DNA of 64,000 nt from Anisodus tanguticus (taxonomy: Eukaryota; Streptophyta; Magnoliopsida; Solanales; Solanaceae). Below are positions 22,684 through 33,464 of the stretch, piece by piece. The DNA is taken from NCBI GenBank assembly GCA_034509755.1, contig CM067543.1:55298653-55362652 (forward strand). The letters run 5' to 3'. Made by a program: the position numbers and the translations under genes. Numbering within the stretch: position 1 is the first letter of the stretch; each line of letters begins with the position of its first letter. The notes under the pieces are model-generated. The model did no database searches. It worked only from the letters and a program-made list of their open reading frames with translations, and was not told where the DNA came from.

Positions 22684-23769
22684 AAAACAAAGTAACTATA
22701 GATAATTTGTACGCAACAAATTTCCATGCAATCAACCAGTAAACTTCATTGCTTACGCATGAACTCCTTTCTTGCTAAATTTTTCTAATCATTTTTTAAT
22801 AATATATAGTATTATCATATTCTCCTATATAGGTTGAAGTAAATTTTGACTTCTCTTCCTTTTTATATTTTAGCGGGAAGAAAATAAAGAATCTTGAACT
22901 GTGTCTATATAAGTCTTTGAAAGAAAATAGTTAAGCTTTAAAGTCATAGTCCTCAACTGTCAGCACTTATTATAACAATTAAATCTTCAATCAAGGAGGC
23001 TTCATTTAATTAATTATTGAAGTCAGCACGAAAAAAAAAAAGTAAATAGATTAAAAATGTCCATTGTGATTATTGAAATAAGTGTTTCTTAAGTTGGTGG
23101 ACTTACATATGGAATTTGATTAGGTTTTCAAATAATTAGGTCATACTTCATATCAAAAGATTTCTACAGTATTTGTTAAATCAATGTTCAGCACAAGTAA
23201 TATTTTTCCTTTTTTGGTAGGACAGCACTTGTAATAAAATTTATTAGAGAATGCAAGTGTAACATATTCTTTTTCTTTTTTGACTTACTTTTATTTTTAT
23301 TTTATTTTTGGGTAGAGGTGGTAGGGTCTCGAATGTGAGTGATAAAAAGTTTTGGTTGCAGGCTTGAAGCCTTTTTCTATCAATCATGTTCCTTGTTTCC
23401 ATTAGTTTTTTTTTTTGGATTTAATATGTACGGGTAGATAAATATTAAAACAACTCCATTTCGTATTTGTGAGCCGATTTAATACATGTGCTAAGGAATG
23501 GTTTTGGTAGTTAAAAGTTAAAACTATTAAATCCTTGCTTATAACATTTAAACTTAGCATAGTGTTCTCTTGTTTTCTTCTATTTTTTACCTTAAAATGA
23601 AACACTAAAATATTACTTATGCCTCATTTTGTACATTTAATAGAGATATGAATTTGAATTGTTTAAACCTTAGATCATTATGTATTTGTTTGCATTTAGC
23701 TTTAAACATTTATTTGATCTAGATATGTCTTAATCACTAAGATCTTGAACAAAGTCATATTGTGTGGAT
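22684..23769. other. Intergenic AT-rich DNA
   Basis: No gene, RNA gene or clear repeat is seen. A few oligo-A and oligo-T runs occur (23028-23041, 23408-23417). Confidence 0.4.
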
Positions 23770-24800
23770 AATTTTCACCACCATTTGGTCCACAACCGCC
23801 GGTCACCACCACTAACCACCTCTGCCAATATCACAATTACCAGAGGCGGACCCACGTAGTGAGGAGGGAGGGCACGTGCACTCGTTAACTTCAAAAAAAA
23901 TTATTTGTAAATATATGTGTAAATACCTTAAAACACTAATATATATTTAAAGGTGCACTCTTAAAACATAGGTTGTACTTGGTGCACTGGCTGAAGTCGT
24001 GGCTTCTCACAGCACTAACCCTGGATCAAATCTCAATAGTAACCATTAGATTTTTTTCTGGTAATCATCCTTTTTTGCACTGAATATTGTGCCTTTAACC
24101 CAAAAAAATAGTAAGCAAAAATGATGTAGCCAAATTCGATCCCGCAACCATTCTTATACTTTGCACAACCTTGACCACTAAGCTACCACTCTAAGTTGTT
24201 TCTTCAATGTTAAAGTCAATGTATTATTCAAAAAACTCATATTTGACCTATATACTTGTATTTTCGCCACCGCTCACGCCATTAGTTACTAGTACCTCAG
24301 TTGTCATTGGTATTTTAGCTAGCGTCTATGTTTAGATAATGGTGCCCCCGTGATCTTCAAATCCTGGATCTGTCTCTGACAACCACAACCACTATTATCG
24401 GTCACGGCCAACCACCGGCCATCACCACCAACCACCTCTACATCACAACCACCAATGTTGTCAACATTACTGTTAGTCGCTACCACATCCATCATTATAA
24501 TTATATCCATTGCTATCACCACCGATGTCACTACCGTCTCGCCACCACTATCAGCTACTACCACCATTGTGGCCAATCCAATACCATAGTCAACTATCAT
24601 ACATTTTTTAGTTGCCAACACTGCCAACTACTAATAACATCAACCAACTCTACCATCACAATAACCACTACCACTACCAACTGTCACCATCACGCCTATC
24701 ACTACTACAACATCAATCATCTTCATCATCACAACTATCACCACCGCTATTACTAGCTACTAGCACCAGTCATCACCACCACTACAATCTTTCTTCATCA
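23770..24800. repeat. CCA/CAC-rich low-complexity tract, interrupted
   Basis: Imperfect CCACCA, CACAAC and ATCACC trinucleotide repeats occupy 23770-23840 and 24379-24800, split by the miniature element at 23841. The open frames across it (24319-24627 minus, 24612-24839 plus) are repeat artefacts rich in Val/Asp or His/Ser. No gene is supported. Confidence 0.7.
23841..24378. mobile_element. hAT-like miniature element in the CCA tract
   Basis: The left end CAGAGGCGGACCCACG and the inverted right end CAGAGACAGATCCAGG are similar. The 8-bp flanks ACAATTAC and ACAACCAC match at 6 of 8. The interior is AT-rich with no transposase. CCA-rich sequence resumes on both sides, which supports insertion into a pre-existing repeat. 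Confidence 0.52.
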
Positions 24801-25624
24801 TCACTAGCGAACATAAAGATTTCATTTCTTATCAAATGATGGTTTTATTAGATTATATTTATATATTTTTTAATATTAATTACTTTTTCATTTGAATTGT
24901 ATATTTATTATATTGAAAAATAAATAAAAATATTAAAAATAATAATATCTTAATTATTCAATTGTGCATTCACGTATCTTAATCGTTATGCAAATAAATG
25001 AACCCTTATTATAGCCACTACAAAAAAGGAACTCTTGTGAAAATAGATCCTGAAGAACTAGCAACATGGGAATTTACGACAAAAGGAGGTAGGGTATATA
25101 TGTTAGAAAAATTGTGAATAGTATTTTAAAAAGGAAATGCTCCTAATAGATTTGTAAGAGCAGTACTTTTTACTTTATAATGAGTTATCTTTTATTAAGC
25201 TAGTAAAAAGCTAATTAACGGAATTGAGCTTGTGCTAATGAGAAATGAACTAATAGGTAAAATTGGTGAATTTGTTAGCCCTTCCCCATGCGTACGATAT
25301 ATATGTGAGGCCCTGAGATATGTTTTGTAAAAAAATATATTTTATCTTTTTAACCTACCAAAAATATAAATGTCCAAATACATAATTGAGTTATTTATTT
25401 TGTTCCTAACAGTTAAGTCCATTAATAGAATAAACGTGATAACTGTAACTACATATTCTGGCTATTACAACATAACTGTTAACTCCTTAATTACCTATAT
25501 ATACAAGTTTCAGTTTTTCTTTAGATACACAGAAACCCCCGTGTTGATTCATGATTATACAATATTGCTTTCAGAAAGTCTATTCATGATTTGTGAGTTC
25601 TATAGAGTCATGTACTGATAATGA
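24801..25624. other. Intergenic AT-rich DNA
   Basis: No gene is seen. A CACTACAAAAAAGG motif at 25017 looks like one end of a CACTA element, but no partner end is found. Confidence 0.4.
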
Positions 25625-26523
25625 TGTTAGTCTCATAATGTTGATCGGAGGTATAACGACATTACGTCACTCTGATCAGGGTTGGTAAGCATGATATATC
25701 CTTTGCTTGACCGTCATACATATATATAATGCATTTATATTGCGCTCGGAGGCCTATGGTGTTATATTCACAGCTTATACATATATGACATTGATAGAGG
25801 CCTATGGCGTTATATACGCAGCTTATACATATATGACATTGATGATACATCCCACAAAGGCCTACGATGTTATATACACGATTATTATACACATCTATAC
25901 AATCTGATGCATTGTGACATTATGAGTTTCAGGTGGTATCTATGATTTTCTTGGCTCACTGTTACTTTATTTACTGTTGATTATGCCCTACTTATTCAGT
26001 ACATCTTTTGTACTGATGTCCCTTCTTGGGAACTGCATTCATGATCATAGTATAGATAGACCGAGTAGCGCTCCTCCTCGGTAGGTGATCTGCTCAGCTA
26101 TAATATTGTTGCACTCTCTTCTCTTTTTGTTGCAGTACATGAGTCTTTAGGTACTGTTTTATATATGCTGCTAGCGTTTTGGGGTATGGCGGGGCCCTAT
26201 CCCGACCTGTTGATATGTACATGTTACTTTTATAGGCTTGTAGACTTATGGGTAGAGTATGTTGGTATGTCGTGGCCTTGTTGGTCCTGTTTGTTATCAA
26301 TACACTCATGTTGTGGCCTTGTCGGCCTTGGCTATTTATACATATGTATATATCCTGCTGGGACTCTTCTGTGTCTAGGTTATCTTTCAGTCTTGTGGTA
26401 AATGGGTAATTGGAGTCCTTGTCGGCCCAAATTTTATGTTTCATGGTTCGGATACTATAGGGGTACGCTCAAACCTTCGGGCACTGGGTACCGACCACAC
26501 TCCCCCAAGAATGGGGTGTGACA
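25625..26523 (+). repeat. Gypsy-type LTR fragment
   Basis: The sequence ends AGAATGGGGTGTGACA, as many Solanaceae Ty3/Gypsy LTRs do. It carries their typical interior words (TATTCAGTACATCTTTTGTACTG split by spacers, TATGTTGGTATGTCGTGGCC, CCTTGTCGGCC, GTTCGGATACTATAGGGG). A matching TGTCACACCC-type start is not present, so the left end is probably truncated. No internal region or coding sequence adjoins it. Family assignment is from memory of such LTRs, not from a search. Confidence 0.6.
25749..25880. repeat. About 52-bp tandem repeat in the Gypsy LTR
   Basis: Two good units (GGAGGCCTATGG, GTTATAT, CAGCTTATACATATATGAC) and a third diverged unit starting AAGGCCTACGATG. Its CATATATGACATTGAT ends recur exactly in units one and two. 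Confidence 0.7.
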
Positions 26524-26547
26524 GGTGTGCAGTGAAGTCTTAAGTGC

Positions 26548-26665
26548 CTACATCGGTGGAATGAGAGAATTATTGTCTCCTTATGCAAATTTGAGCAATC
26601 CTAACCTTATGAATTAATTTTTGAAAGTTGAATTAGATCCAACATACATTTTTATTGGAACCCAA
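26548..26665. repeat. TRIM-like fragment
   Basis: Has the order CCTACATCGGTGGAAT, TTGTCTCCTTATGC, CAATCCTAACCTTATGAA, GTTGAATTAGATCCAACA. This resembles 695-800 and 1188-1325 and the short LTRs of plant TRIM elements. No partner LTR or primer site is found. Confidence 0.45.
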
Positions 26666-26884
26666 TGTTGAAATTTGTGAGTACCGACTGACTAAACGCG
26701 GAGGAATTAAAATCATCCCACCGGAGGTAAGCATGTTGTAATCTTTTATGCATACACAATATGGCATGTTGTAATCTTTTATGCCTACACAATATGACTT
26801 GTGCATGCAATATTAAAAAATTATTCTTTTTAAAAAAATCTAAATAATCGTACATCCAATCGCATAAATTAAAAAAAGTCAACA

Positions 26885-27365
26885 ACAATAATATATCTAG
26901 TGTAATTCCACAAGTGGGGTGATTTAGAGAGGATATACTGTACGCAGACAGGGCCGTCTCAAACATTTTGGGGGCCCTGTTCTAATTCGTAAAAATGGGC
27001 CCTTAATATAAGTAAATATACGATTTCAATAATTAGAAATTATTTTAAATTGTAAATAACAACCCAAAATCTAAGCTTTTCAATTATTTTAGAAAGTGTT
27101 TAGGCCTAATAGGTTTGATTTGAAATTTGAATTTGGGCCTCCACATGCACGCGCCACTGGAACTGAATCACTTTACTTAGATTGGGCTAAAACTTGCGAA
27201 TTATGGACCTTTACAGTAAATTATGACTAATACTATTTAATAAAAAATGAAAAAAGGCTTAAAATTTTTCGTTTTTCGGGGTCCTGTGCGGTAGCACAAC
27301 TCGCACGGGCCCAAAGACAATCATGTACGCAAATCTTACCCATATCTTTGTAGGTAGAGAAACTG
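26885..27365 (+). repeat. SINE-type repeat (TGTACGCAG family) split by a hAT miniature element
   Basis: The left half has CTAGTGTAATTCCACAAGTG, then GATTTAGAGAGGATATACTG, then TACGCAGA. The right half (27326-27365) resumes TACGCAAATCTTACCC and GGTAGAGAAACTG. In the uninterrupted copy at 49363-49444 these halves are contiguous, which confirms the split. Confidence 0.6.
26949..27325. mobile_element. hAT-like miniature element
   Basis: Starts CAGGGCCGTCTCAAAC and ends GGGCCCAAAGACAATCATG. Flanks TACGCAGA (26941-26948) and TACGCAAA (27326-27333) match at 7 of 8. Shifting the boundary by two bases gives an exact TGTACGCA pair. The interior has GGGCCCTTAAT-type blocks and no transposase. The 8-bp duplication and the CAGGGCCG end indicate hAT. 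The right terminus is eroded. Confidence 0.62.
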
Positions 27366-28105
27366 TTTAAAAAAATATAATTTATATATACTGATCAGAC
27401 AAAGTAAACAAAATTCGATCATATATTTATGTAAAGATGCCTTAATTTTTTTAAAGCTCAGTGCACTGCGTTTATTTGAGTGAAAAATGCAGTCCTTTCT
27501 CAGTTCCCCTTTCTGTCATAAAGGGGAACATAATTTTGTGATTAATTCATTTTGGTCATTTGATGTTTTTTTTTAAAGAAAGAACCAACAGATTCTCATT
27601 TTCAGTTGAATTAGATTTCTTATTGAGAAAAGAAATTCTTAAAGTTTTCATTTTATGTGGTCCAGAATTGCAATAATAAAAAGCTTACGCACTCTTCACG
27701 GACCAAAGTACTTGTATAATAATTTTAGTGGACCTACTGCAAGAAAGTATATTTCTATATTGAACCATGTAGAGGTTAGGTCCAATGCATCTTAAAATCA
27801 GCATAAAATTCTGCATAAGATTATATAATACTTGATTTGAAAATTGAAATAGTTAATTTCAGCATAAAGTCTCAAAGATATATAGTAGAGTATAATATAT
27901 GATTGACGATATTTGATACATAACACTCTTATTAAATTATATTGAAATTTATATATTATTTTAAGCAAAATATAATTTGAAATAAAAATATATGTAATAA
28001 TAATATATAAATTAATTATTAAAAAATTTAAAAAGTCATTTTAGAGTTATTAATCCATGCATGATATTTGGTCATTTTTTTGAGAAGTCAAAAATACTTA
28101 TTTTA
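27366..28105. other. Intergenic AT-rich DNA
   Basis: No gene or clear element is seen. A block at 27540-27720 resembles 1450-1625 (shared TTCATTTTGGTCA, CAGATTCTCATTTCA-like and GCAATAATAAAAAGCT words), a second sign that the window start and this region share an old repeat. Confidence 0.4.
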
Positions 28106-28370
28106 TACTTCATCCGTTTCACAATAAATGATTCTTTTAGCTTGTGCACACTCCTTAAGAAAGTGTTCATTCTTAGAAAATTATGAGTATTTTTACTAAT
28201 TTATCCCTAATCAATGTCTAAAAAATAAAATATAGTTAATGAATGTTGATTATTTAAACAAGGATAATTTTGAAAGAATCTGCTCAAAGTATTCTTGAAA
28301 TTCTAAATAACCACCTATTTTGGAAAAAATTAAAAGACCTAAACAATCACTTATTGTGGAAAGAAGAGTA
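28106..28370. mobile_element. Stowaway-like MITE
   Basis: Terminal inverted repeats TACTTCATCCGTTTCACAAT and, inverted from the right end, TACTCTTCTTTCCACAAT, with TA at each boundary. About 265 bp and non-coding. It fits the Tc1/mariner-derived Stowaway class, whose ends usually read CTCCCTCCGTTTC. Confidence 0.75.
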
Positions 28371-28666
28371 CTAGCAAAACATAATAATTGTGTTTGAATA
28401 GTAACAAAAGTTATTTTTCAGAAGCTAAAAAATAGTTTCTCCCGAGAAACACCTTTTAAAAGTTCGATCGAATAAAAATTAGTGATGTAATGTTTGTAAA
28501 ATTGCACTCCAAAAGTCTGACAAAAAATATTTTCAAAATAAAAATCACATCATAAGTACATAACAATTTTTGTATTATTAATCACCACACAAATAATTTC
28601 TAGCTGTCTAATTTCTGCCTAACTAACCTCAAAACGAAACGATCCCAATTGCATAAAGTTTTATGG

Positions 28667-28910
28667 TACTTCCTCCGGATTAAAAATAGTGTTCACTTAA
28701 CCTTTATTTTTCGAGTCAAAAAAGTATTTACTTATCAAATTAATAAAGAATTAACCTTACTTTTTCAAATTTATCTTGTTAGGTGACCAAATTTAATACC
28801 TATTTAATTAGAGATATTTTAGTTAAATTTCATATTTTTATCTAAAAATTAGTATTTTTTAGAAATGTGCAAATAACTAAGTGAATATTTATTGCGATCC
28901 GTAGGGACTA
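28667..28910. mobile_element. Stowaway-like MITE, subfamily A copy 1
   Basis: Left end TACTTCCTCCGGATTAAAAA; the inverted right end contains TCCCTACGGATCGCAATAAA and TTCACTTA. The interior resembles the MITE at 30080 (TTAACCTTACTTTTTCAAAT against TTAATTTTACTTTTTCAAAT). Non-coding. Confidence 0.7.
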
Positions 28911-30079
28911 GTAGCTATGAAATCAATCCATTAATTAGCAATTTGCTGAATTTTTACCTCCTTCATCATACCTGTGCAGTTGCTTTCTTTTTTTTTTTTT
29001 TTGGAAAATTAATTAGCTTTGCGGAATTTCTGTGCAACTTTTTTCATACATCATCTTAAAAATCAAAACTTCCTCATTAAGATAACGAGGGAGTAGAAGT
29101 CGCACTCATTATTTTCAACTCAAATTCGCTATATATATTTATATTTTTTAAAAATACATTGTACTTTTACTAAATCTGTAGAACTCAATCAATATCATAA
29201 AAAAGCTTTAAATCTAGTTGAATTTGTGTGATTAATTAAAGACATGAAAATCGTGCATATCTCGTAGTATTCCAGTCTAGTGACACAAAAGAAAGTCATG
29301 AAAAAAAAATAGGAAAGCGCCATCTAAAATTGACTATTCTAGAATCGGATAATTCTCAAACAGATCTTCTATTTGTATTCTCACTTAAATCATAAATTGT
29401 AATTATTAATTTTGAGATAAAAAAATAGAAAAAATGTTTTAATGTACTTTATAAATTATTACATGTTGTTTTGTTTGCTATGATTACAATATTATTTGTT
29501 GTTGGTACTTTCTCATCTTTGATATGCTTTATTTGGGGTAATGGCGTAAGGAAACGCGATGTAACCTCTTCATATCTCACTCATAAAATTATATTGAGTA
29601 TATTATTATTGACTTGTAATTGTTGCTACTTTATAATTTTAATAAAAATACAAAATTATCTTATCTGAGGTGAAAACATTAACGTTATTACAATAAGACT
29701 CTTCGATTAAGAAGACATTTTGATAGAAAGATCAATCACTATATAAGTCATTGTTTGTTTTTGACCCAGTAAAGACAATATGACATTCAGAAAGAAAAAT
29801 ATGTACAACAAATTGGGACGATGTAATATCAATTTATTAAGTCATAAATATCGTTAATTTAATTATTTTTCATGATTATTACTTATGTAGTTTAATCATT
29901 TTAATTTTTTTGCTCTAAGAACAAATCACCCTCTTCATGATGACCTCACTTTGATTAAATTTCCACTCACCATTTCTCCACCGACACGTGTCAATTAAAT
30001 GCCAGCTTCAATTACACGCATCACTCCTAGTCATCACTTTCACCTCGTTTTCCAATTTTACCCTCCACCCCTAAAATAA
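28911..30079. other. Intergenic AT-rich DNA
   Basis: No gene is supported. A 65-codon hydrophobic frame (29471-29668, plus) matches nothing I know, and its AT-rich codon use looks random. A poly-T run lies at 28986-29001. Confidence 0.35.
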
Positions 30080-30329
30080 TACTCTCTCCGGGTCATAAAG
30101 AGTGTACATTTAGTTTGTTTTTTTGGATCAAAAAGAGTATTTACTTAGCAAATTAAGAAATAATTAATTTTACTTTTTCAAATTTGTTCCTATTAAGTGT
30201 TATGTGATCAAATTTAAATACTTATTTAATTAGAGAAAATTTAGTTAAATTACCTATTTTCTTTATAGGAGTTAATATTTTCTTAAAGAGTGTAAATGGT
30301 TAAACATTATTTTTTATCCGGAGGGAATA
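30080..30329. mobile_element. Stowaway-like MITE, subfamily A copy 2
   Basis: Ends TACTCTCTCCGGGTCATAAA and, inverted, TATTCCCTCCGGATAAAAAA. The interior is collinear with 28667-28910. About 250 bp and non-coding. It lies about 1.1 kb upstream of the RDUF start codon. Confidence 0.72.
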
Positions 30330-31208
30330 CTCTTTTTGTCTTAATTTATGTGACATAATTTATCCGGACACATAATTTAAGAAATAAAAGAAGACATTAT
30401 TTTTATCATATTGACTTTACTTTAGTACCTACTTTTATTTACTATTCTTCGCAATAAGTACATTTTCAAAATTAAGTGAACCCAACAACAATAAAATAGG
30501 GATGATTTCATTAAATAGTTATTTTTTCCGTCTCATAATAAGTGTCACCTTAATAAAAAATACGCATATTAAGAAATTAATAATGCAATGTGAAGTTTAT
30601 CAAATTATCTAATAATAATAATAATAATAAAAATAATAAATTACTTTTTTCTTTTGATTTGAACATGCACAAATAGTAAACCTTTTAATATTGAGAATTC
30701 AATAATACCAAGTTACTATGTGGTTTTTTCAATCATCATTTAGATGAACTTTAAATAGGCATTTGGCCATATAAATAAAAAATAATTTCACTTTTTTTTT
30801 TTTTTGAAATTTTTGGAGTTGAAGTTAAAATTGGAGTTATGTTTGATCATAATTTTTGCAAATAATATTTGATTATTGGAATATATTTTCTAATAAATAT
30901 GAAATATAATTTATACTCCTAATTTTTGAAAATTAGCAAAATCACTCAAAGCAATTAATAAACATAATGAGTCGTAAAAATCACTCATCAATCACTTTCT
31001 ATTACATTAAACATATTTATATAAATTTTTTTAATATAATAATATAATCAAGTTCACGAAACTCATCCGTTGAATCTACTATGCGATCAAATTTATAAAA
31101 AAAAAAATGTAGAATGAAATTGAAAAGTAAAACCATAAAAGCAATGATAAAAACATTTTTTTAATACTACTTAAAAAAAATAGTGTCACTTAAATTGATA
31201 CGAGTACC
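30330..31208. repeat. MITE-derived cluster upstream of the RDUF gene
   Basis: Contains a TACTCTTTTTGTCTTAATTT start near 30329 and an inverse partner near 31208 (TACTCGTATCAATTTAAGTG), which could be one 880-bp element or two half-elements. Within it are a TTTTTCCGTCTCATAATAAG MITE end (30525), an (AAT)n microsatellite (30612-30640) and a CATTTGGCCATA block with oligo-T (30753-30815) typical of another Solanaceae MITE. No gene is seen. Confidence 0.5.
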
Positions 31209-31224
31209 ATCTCATTAGTTCTCC

Positions 31225-31230
31225 TTATAA
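31225..31230 (+). promoter_or_regulatory. Candidate TATA box of the RDUF gene
   Basis: TTATAA lies about 240 bp before the chosen ATG. It is followed at a suitable distance by a strongly pyrimidine-rich leader (CTTTCACCTCCATCTCTCTAC; CTTTCTCTCTCT) typical of plant 5' UTRs. Inferred from position and composition only. Confidence 0.4.
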
Positions 31231-31468
31231 TTGTTCCCAAGCCCCAATTCTCTTTCACCTCCATCTCTCTACATTTCCCCAACTTTCTCTCTCTAAAAAT
31301 ATTCCCCAATTTTCAAATTTTACTCAACAATTTGCCTATTATTTGGTGAATTTTGATCTTAAGTTACTATTTTTGGGATTAATTCGTTGAAATTTTCGGA
31401 TCTGAAACCGGGTTGTGAAAGATCCGTTTGTATTGACTTTTGAATTTGAGGTTAATAATATTGTTTCG

Positions 31469-32626
31469 ATGTCTTCAACGTATTGGTGTTATAGATGCAA
31501 TAGATCTTACAGATTATTAAACGATGATTCAATTACTTGCCCCGATTGTAACTCCGGGTTTATCGAAGAAATCGAAGCTCCGAGCCGATCCACCGTCTCC
31601 GTGTCTCAACGTCGTCATTTACCTCCGGGTCAGTCTCCCGGGCTGGGTCACGGTTCCGGGCCAAATCCGGGTCAAGTTGGTAGGAATAGAAGGAATGTTG
31701 GTGGTGGTGACCGGTCACCGTTTAATCCTGTCATCGTTCTTCGTGGTGGCGGAGGGGACGGCGGAGGCGGTGGTGGTGGAGGGTTTGAATTGTATTATGA
31801 TGATGGAGCCGGGTCGGGTTTGAGGCCGTTACCGAATAGTATGTCCGAGTTTTTACTCGGGTCGGGTTTCGATAGGTTATTGGACCAGCTATCACAGATG
31901 GAAGCTAATGGGATTGGTAGAATGGAGAATCCACCAGCTTCAAAAGCTGCAATTGAGTCATTGCCAAGAATTGAGATAATTAATGACCATATTGCCCTTG
32001 AATCTTGTTGTGCAGTGTGTAAAGAGGAATTCGAGTTGGGAACCGAGGCACGTGAAATGCCATGTAAGCATTTGTATCATTCGGAATGTATACTCCCGTG
32101 GCTTTCGATGCGGAATTCGTGTCCTGTTTGTAGGCACGAATTGCCCACGGAGAGCCGGGATGATGTTGTGGACCCGAGGGGGAATGTGGAAAATGGTAAT
32201 GGACACGAGGAGGAGGAAGCGGTTGGATTGACTATATGGAGATTACCGGGTGGTGGATTTGCTGTTGGGAGGTTAGGTAGGAGAGGTAGTGGGGAGAGAG
32301 CATTACCCGTCGTGTTTACTGAAATGGATGGTGGTTTTAATAATAATAATAATAATGGTAATGGGATTAATGGGGTACCTAGGAGGATTTTATGGGGTTC
32401 TAGAGGGAGTGAATTGCGACAAAGTGGCAGGTTTAGGAGGTTCTTCGGGAACTTGTTTTCATGTTTTGGTGATGGTGTTGGTTCATCAGGGTCGAGTTCT
32501 AGTAGTTCGGATTCTAGGATAAATAATGGAAGTAGAATTAGTTCGATGTCGTCTGTGTTTCTTGCTACAGCAAGAAGGCGAAGGGGTTGGGGTTTTGAAG
32601 CTAATAATGGAGTTAGAAGATGGTAA
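31469..32626 (+). CDS. RING-H2 E3 ubiquitin ligase with zinc-ribbon and DUF1117 (RDUF type)
   Basis: An intact, intronless gene of 385 codons. It should transfer ubiquitin from an E2 enzyme to target proteins; Arabidopsis RDUF1/RDUF2 relatives act in abscisic-acid and drought responses. An N-terminal zinc ribbon has Cys 7, 10, 24 and 27 (WCYRCNRSY...CPDC). A Gly-rich linker follows at about 85-110. The RING-H2 finger has Cys 181, 184, 199, His 201, 204 and Cys 207, 218, 221, in the C-x2-C-x14-C-x-H-x2-H-x2-C-x10-C-x2-C spacing. The DUF1117 region (about 250-360) begins VGLTIWRLPGGGFAVGRL. I chose the ATG at 31469 because family members begin a few residues before the WCYRC motif. An in-frame ATG at 31415 would add 18 residues. 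Length matches the family (about 380-400). MITEs crowd the 5' side, and the 3' flank is duplicated. Confidence 0.95.
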   Translation: MSSTYWCYRCNRSYRLLNDDSITCPDCNSGFIEEIEAPSRSTVSVSQRRHLPPGQSPGLGHGSGPNPGQVGRNRRNVGGGDRSPFNPVIVLRGGGGDGGGGGGGGFELYYDDGAGSGLRPLPNSMSEFLLGSGFDRLLDQLSQMEANGIGRMENPPASKAAIESLPRIEIINDHIALESCCAVCKEEFELGTEAREMPCKHLYHSECILPWLSMRNSCPVCRHELPTESRDDVVDPRGNVENGNGHEEEEAVGLTIWRLPGGGFAVGRLGRRGSGERALPVVFTEMDGGFNNNNNNGNGINGVPRRILWGSRGSELRQSGRFRRFFGNLFSCFGDGVGSSGSSSSSSDSRINNGSRISSMSSVFLATARRRRGWGFEANNGVRRW

Positions 32627-33006
32627 TTACAAATTTATCATCATTGTAAATACACTGGAATTGAATGCTATAGCTCTTCAATGGCACACAAGAATATTTT
32701 TTGATATTTATTAAGGTGATGATATTTAAGCAAATGAGTTGAAGATGCCTATAGCAAGGGAGGAATGCATTGGAGTATTAGTGTAAGAATCGGCTCCTGG
32801 CATACACTTAGAGTGCTGGCAGTGTAATTTTCCCCTTTTTAAGATTTAGTGTCTTTTGGAATTCAAGCCGCCCCTTGTTCTAAAATTTTATTGGAACTAA
32901 TGAACTTACATGAATTCATAGTTTCTTGTATCTGGGCTGCTTCTTTTATTTGTTGAAAATTCAGGTATGTCCCGAAATAGGGACCCTGCATTTAGTCTTG
33001 GCTATT
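32627..33006 (+). other. Probable 3' UTR and downstream flank of the RDUF gene
   Basis: Follows the TAA-containing stop region with no other frame of note. T-rich segments and TTTTAAGATTTAGTG near 32840 could serve polyadenylation, but no canonical AATAAA is obvious, so the transcript end is not placed. Confidence 0.4.
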
Positions 33007-33460
33007 TAGTTAAAGACTTGCTTTTGATCATGTAATCAAATTGGTCACCAAAGCTTATAAATAGCAGATTGTTTCCATATTGCAGAGTTCTATTTGTTCT
33101 CAACATTTTGATGTCATTAGTAGAAGTTTGAAAGCTACTATTGTTAGTTGTTTTATGCGGATGATGGACATGTACATATGCTTAATATGATAAATGTCGA
33201 ACGTTGATATTCTGTGTTTCGGTTTGAGAGGGAAGTTCTTAAAGTGGTGTTGACTCATGGGTGATAAACTCTTGTAAACACCAGTTGCAGCATGGAAAGG
33301 TGAAGTGAGGTCAAAATAGCAGGCATGTTAAACTATCGCATACTACTGATGGTTAACATAAATAACCGGCTGATGGATATGTTAATTTGCTTATTGAAAG
33401 TTACAGGTTAACATTAAGCTAAGGAAGTGATTTTAATTGATAAATGAGCTTGTTCTTGGT
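33007..33460. repeat. Tandem duplication in the RDUF 3' flank, copy A
   Basis: Starts TTAGTTAAAGACTTGCTTTT and runs through TAAATAGCAGATTGTTTCC, TAGAAGTTTGAAAGCTACTA and CATACTACTGATGGTTAAC to TTTTAATTGATAAATGAGC. The same series recurs immediately downstream. It holds the uninterrupted target site of the SINE in copy B. Confidence 0.85.
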
Positions 33461-33464
33461 TTGT

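Noticed and set aside
25017..25030. CACTACAAAAAAGG as a CACTA transposon end
   Set aside because: No inverted partner end or 3-bp duplication was found within a plausible distance.
29471..29668. A 65-codon hydrophobic frame that could be a small membrane protein
   Set aside because: No known family or promoter-like context, and AT-rich sequence of this length often stays open by chance.
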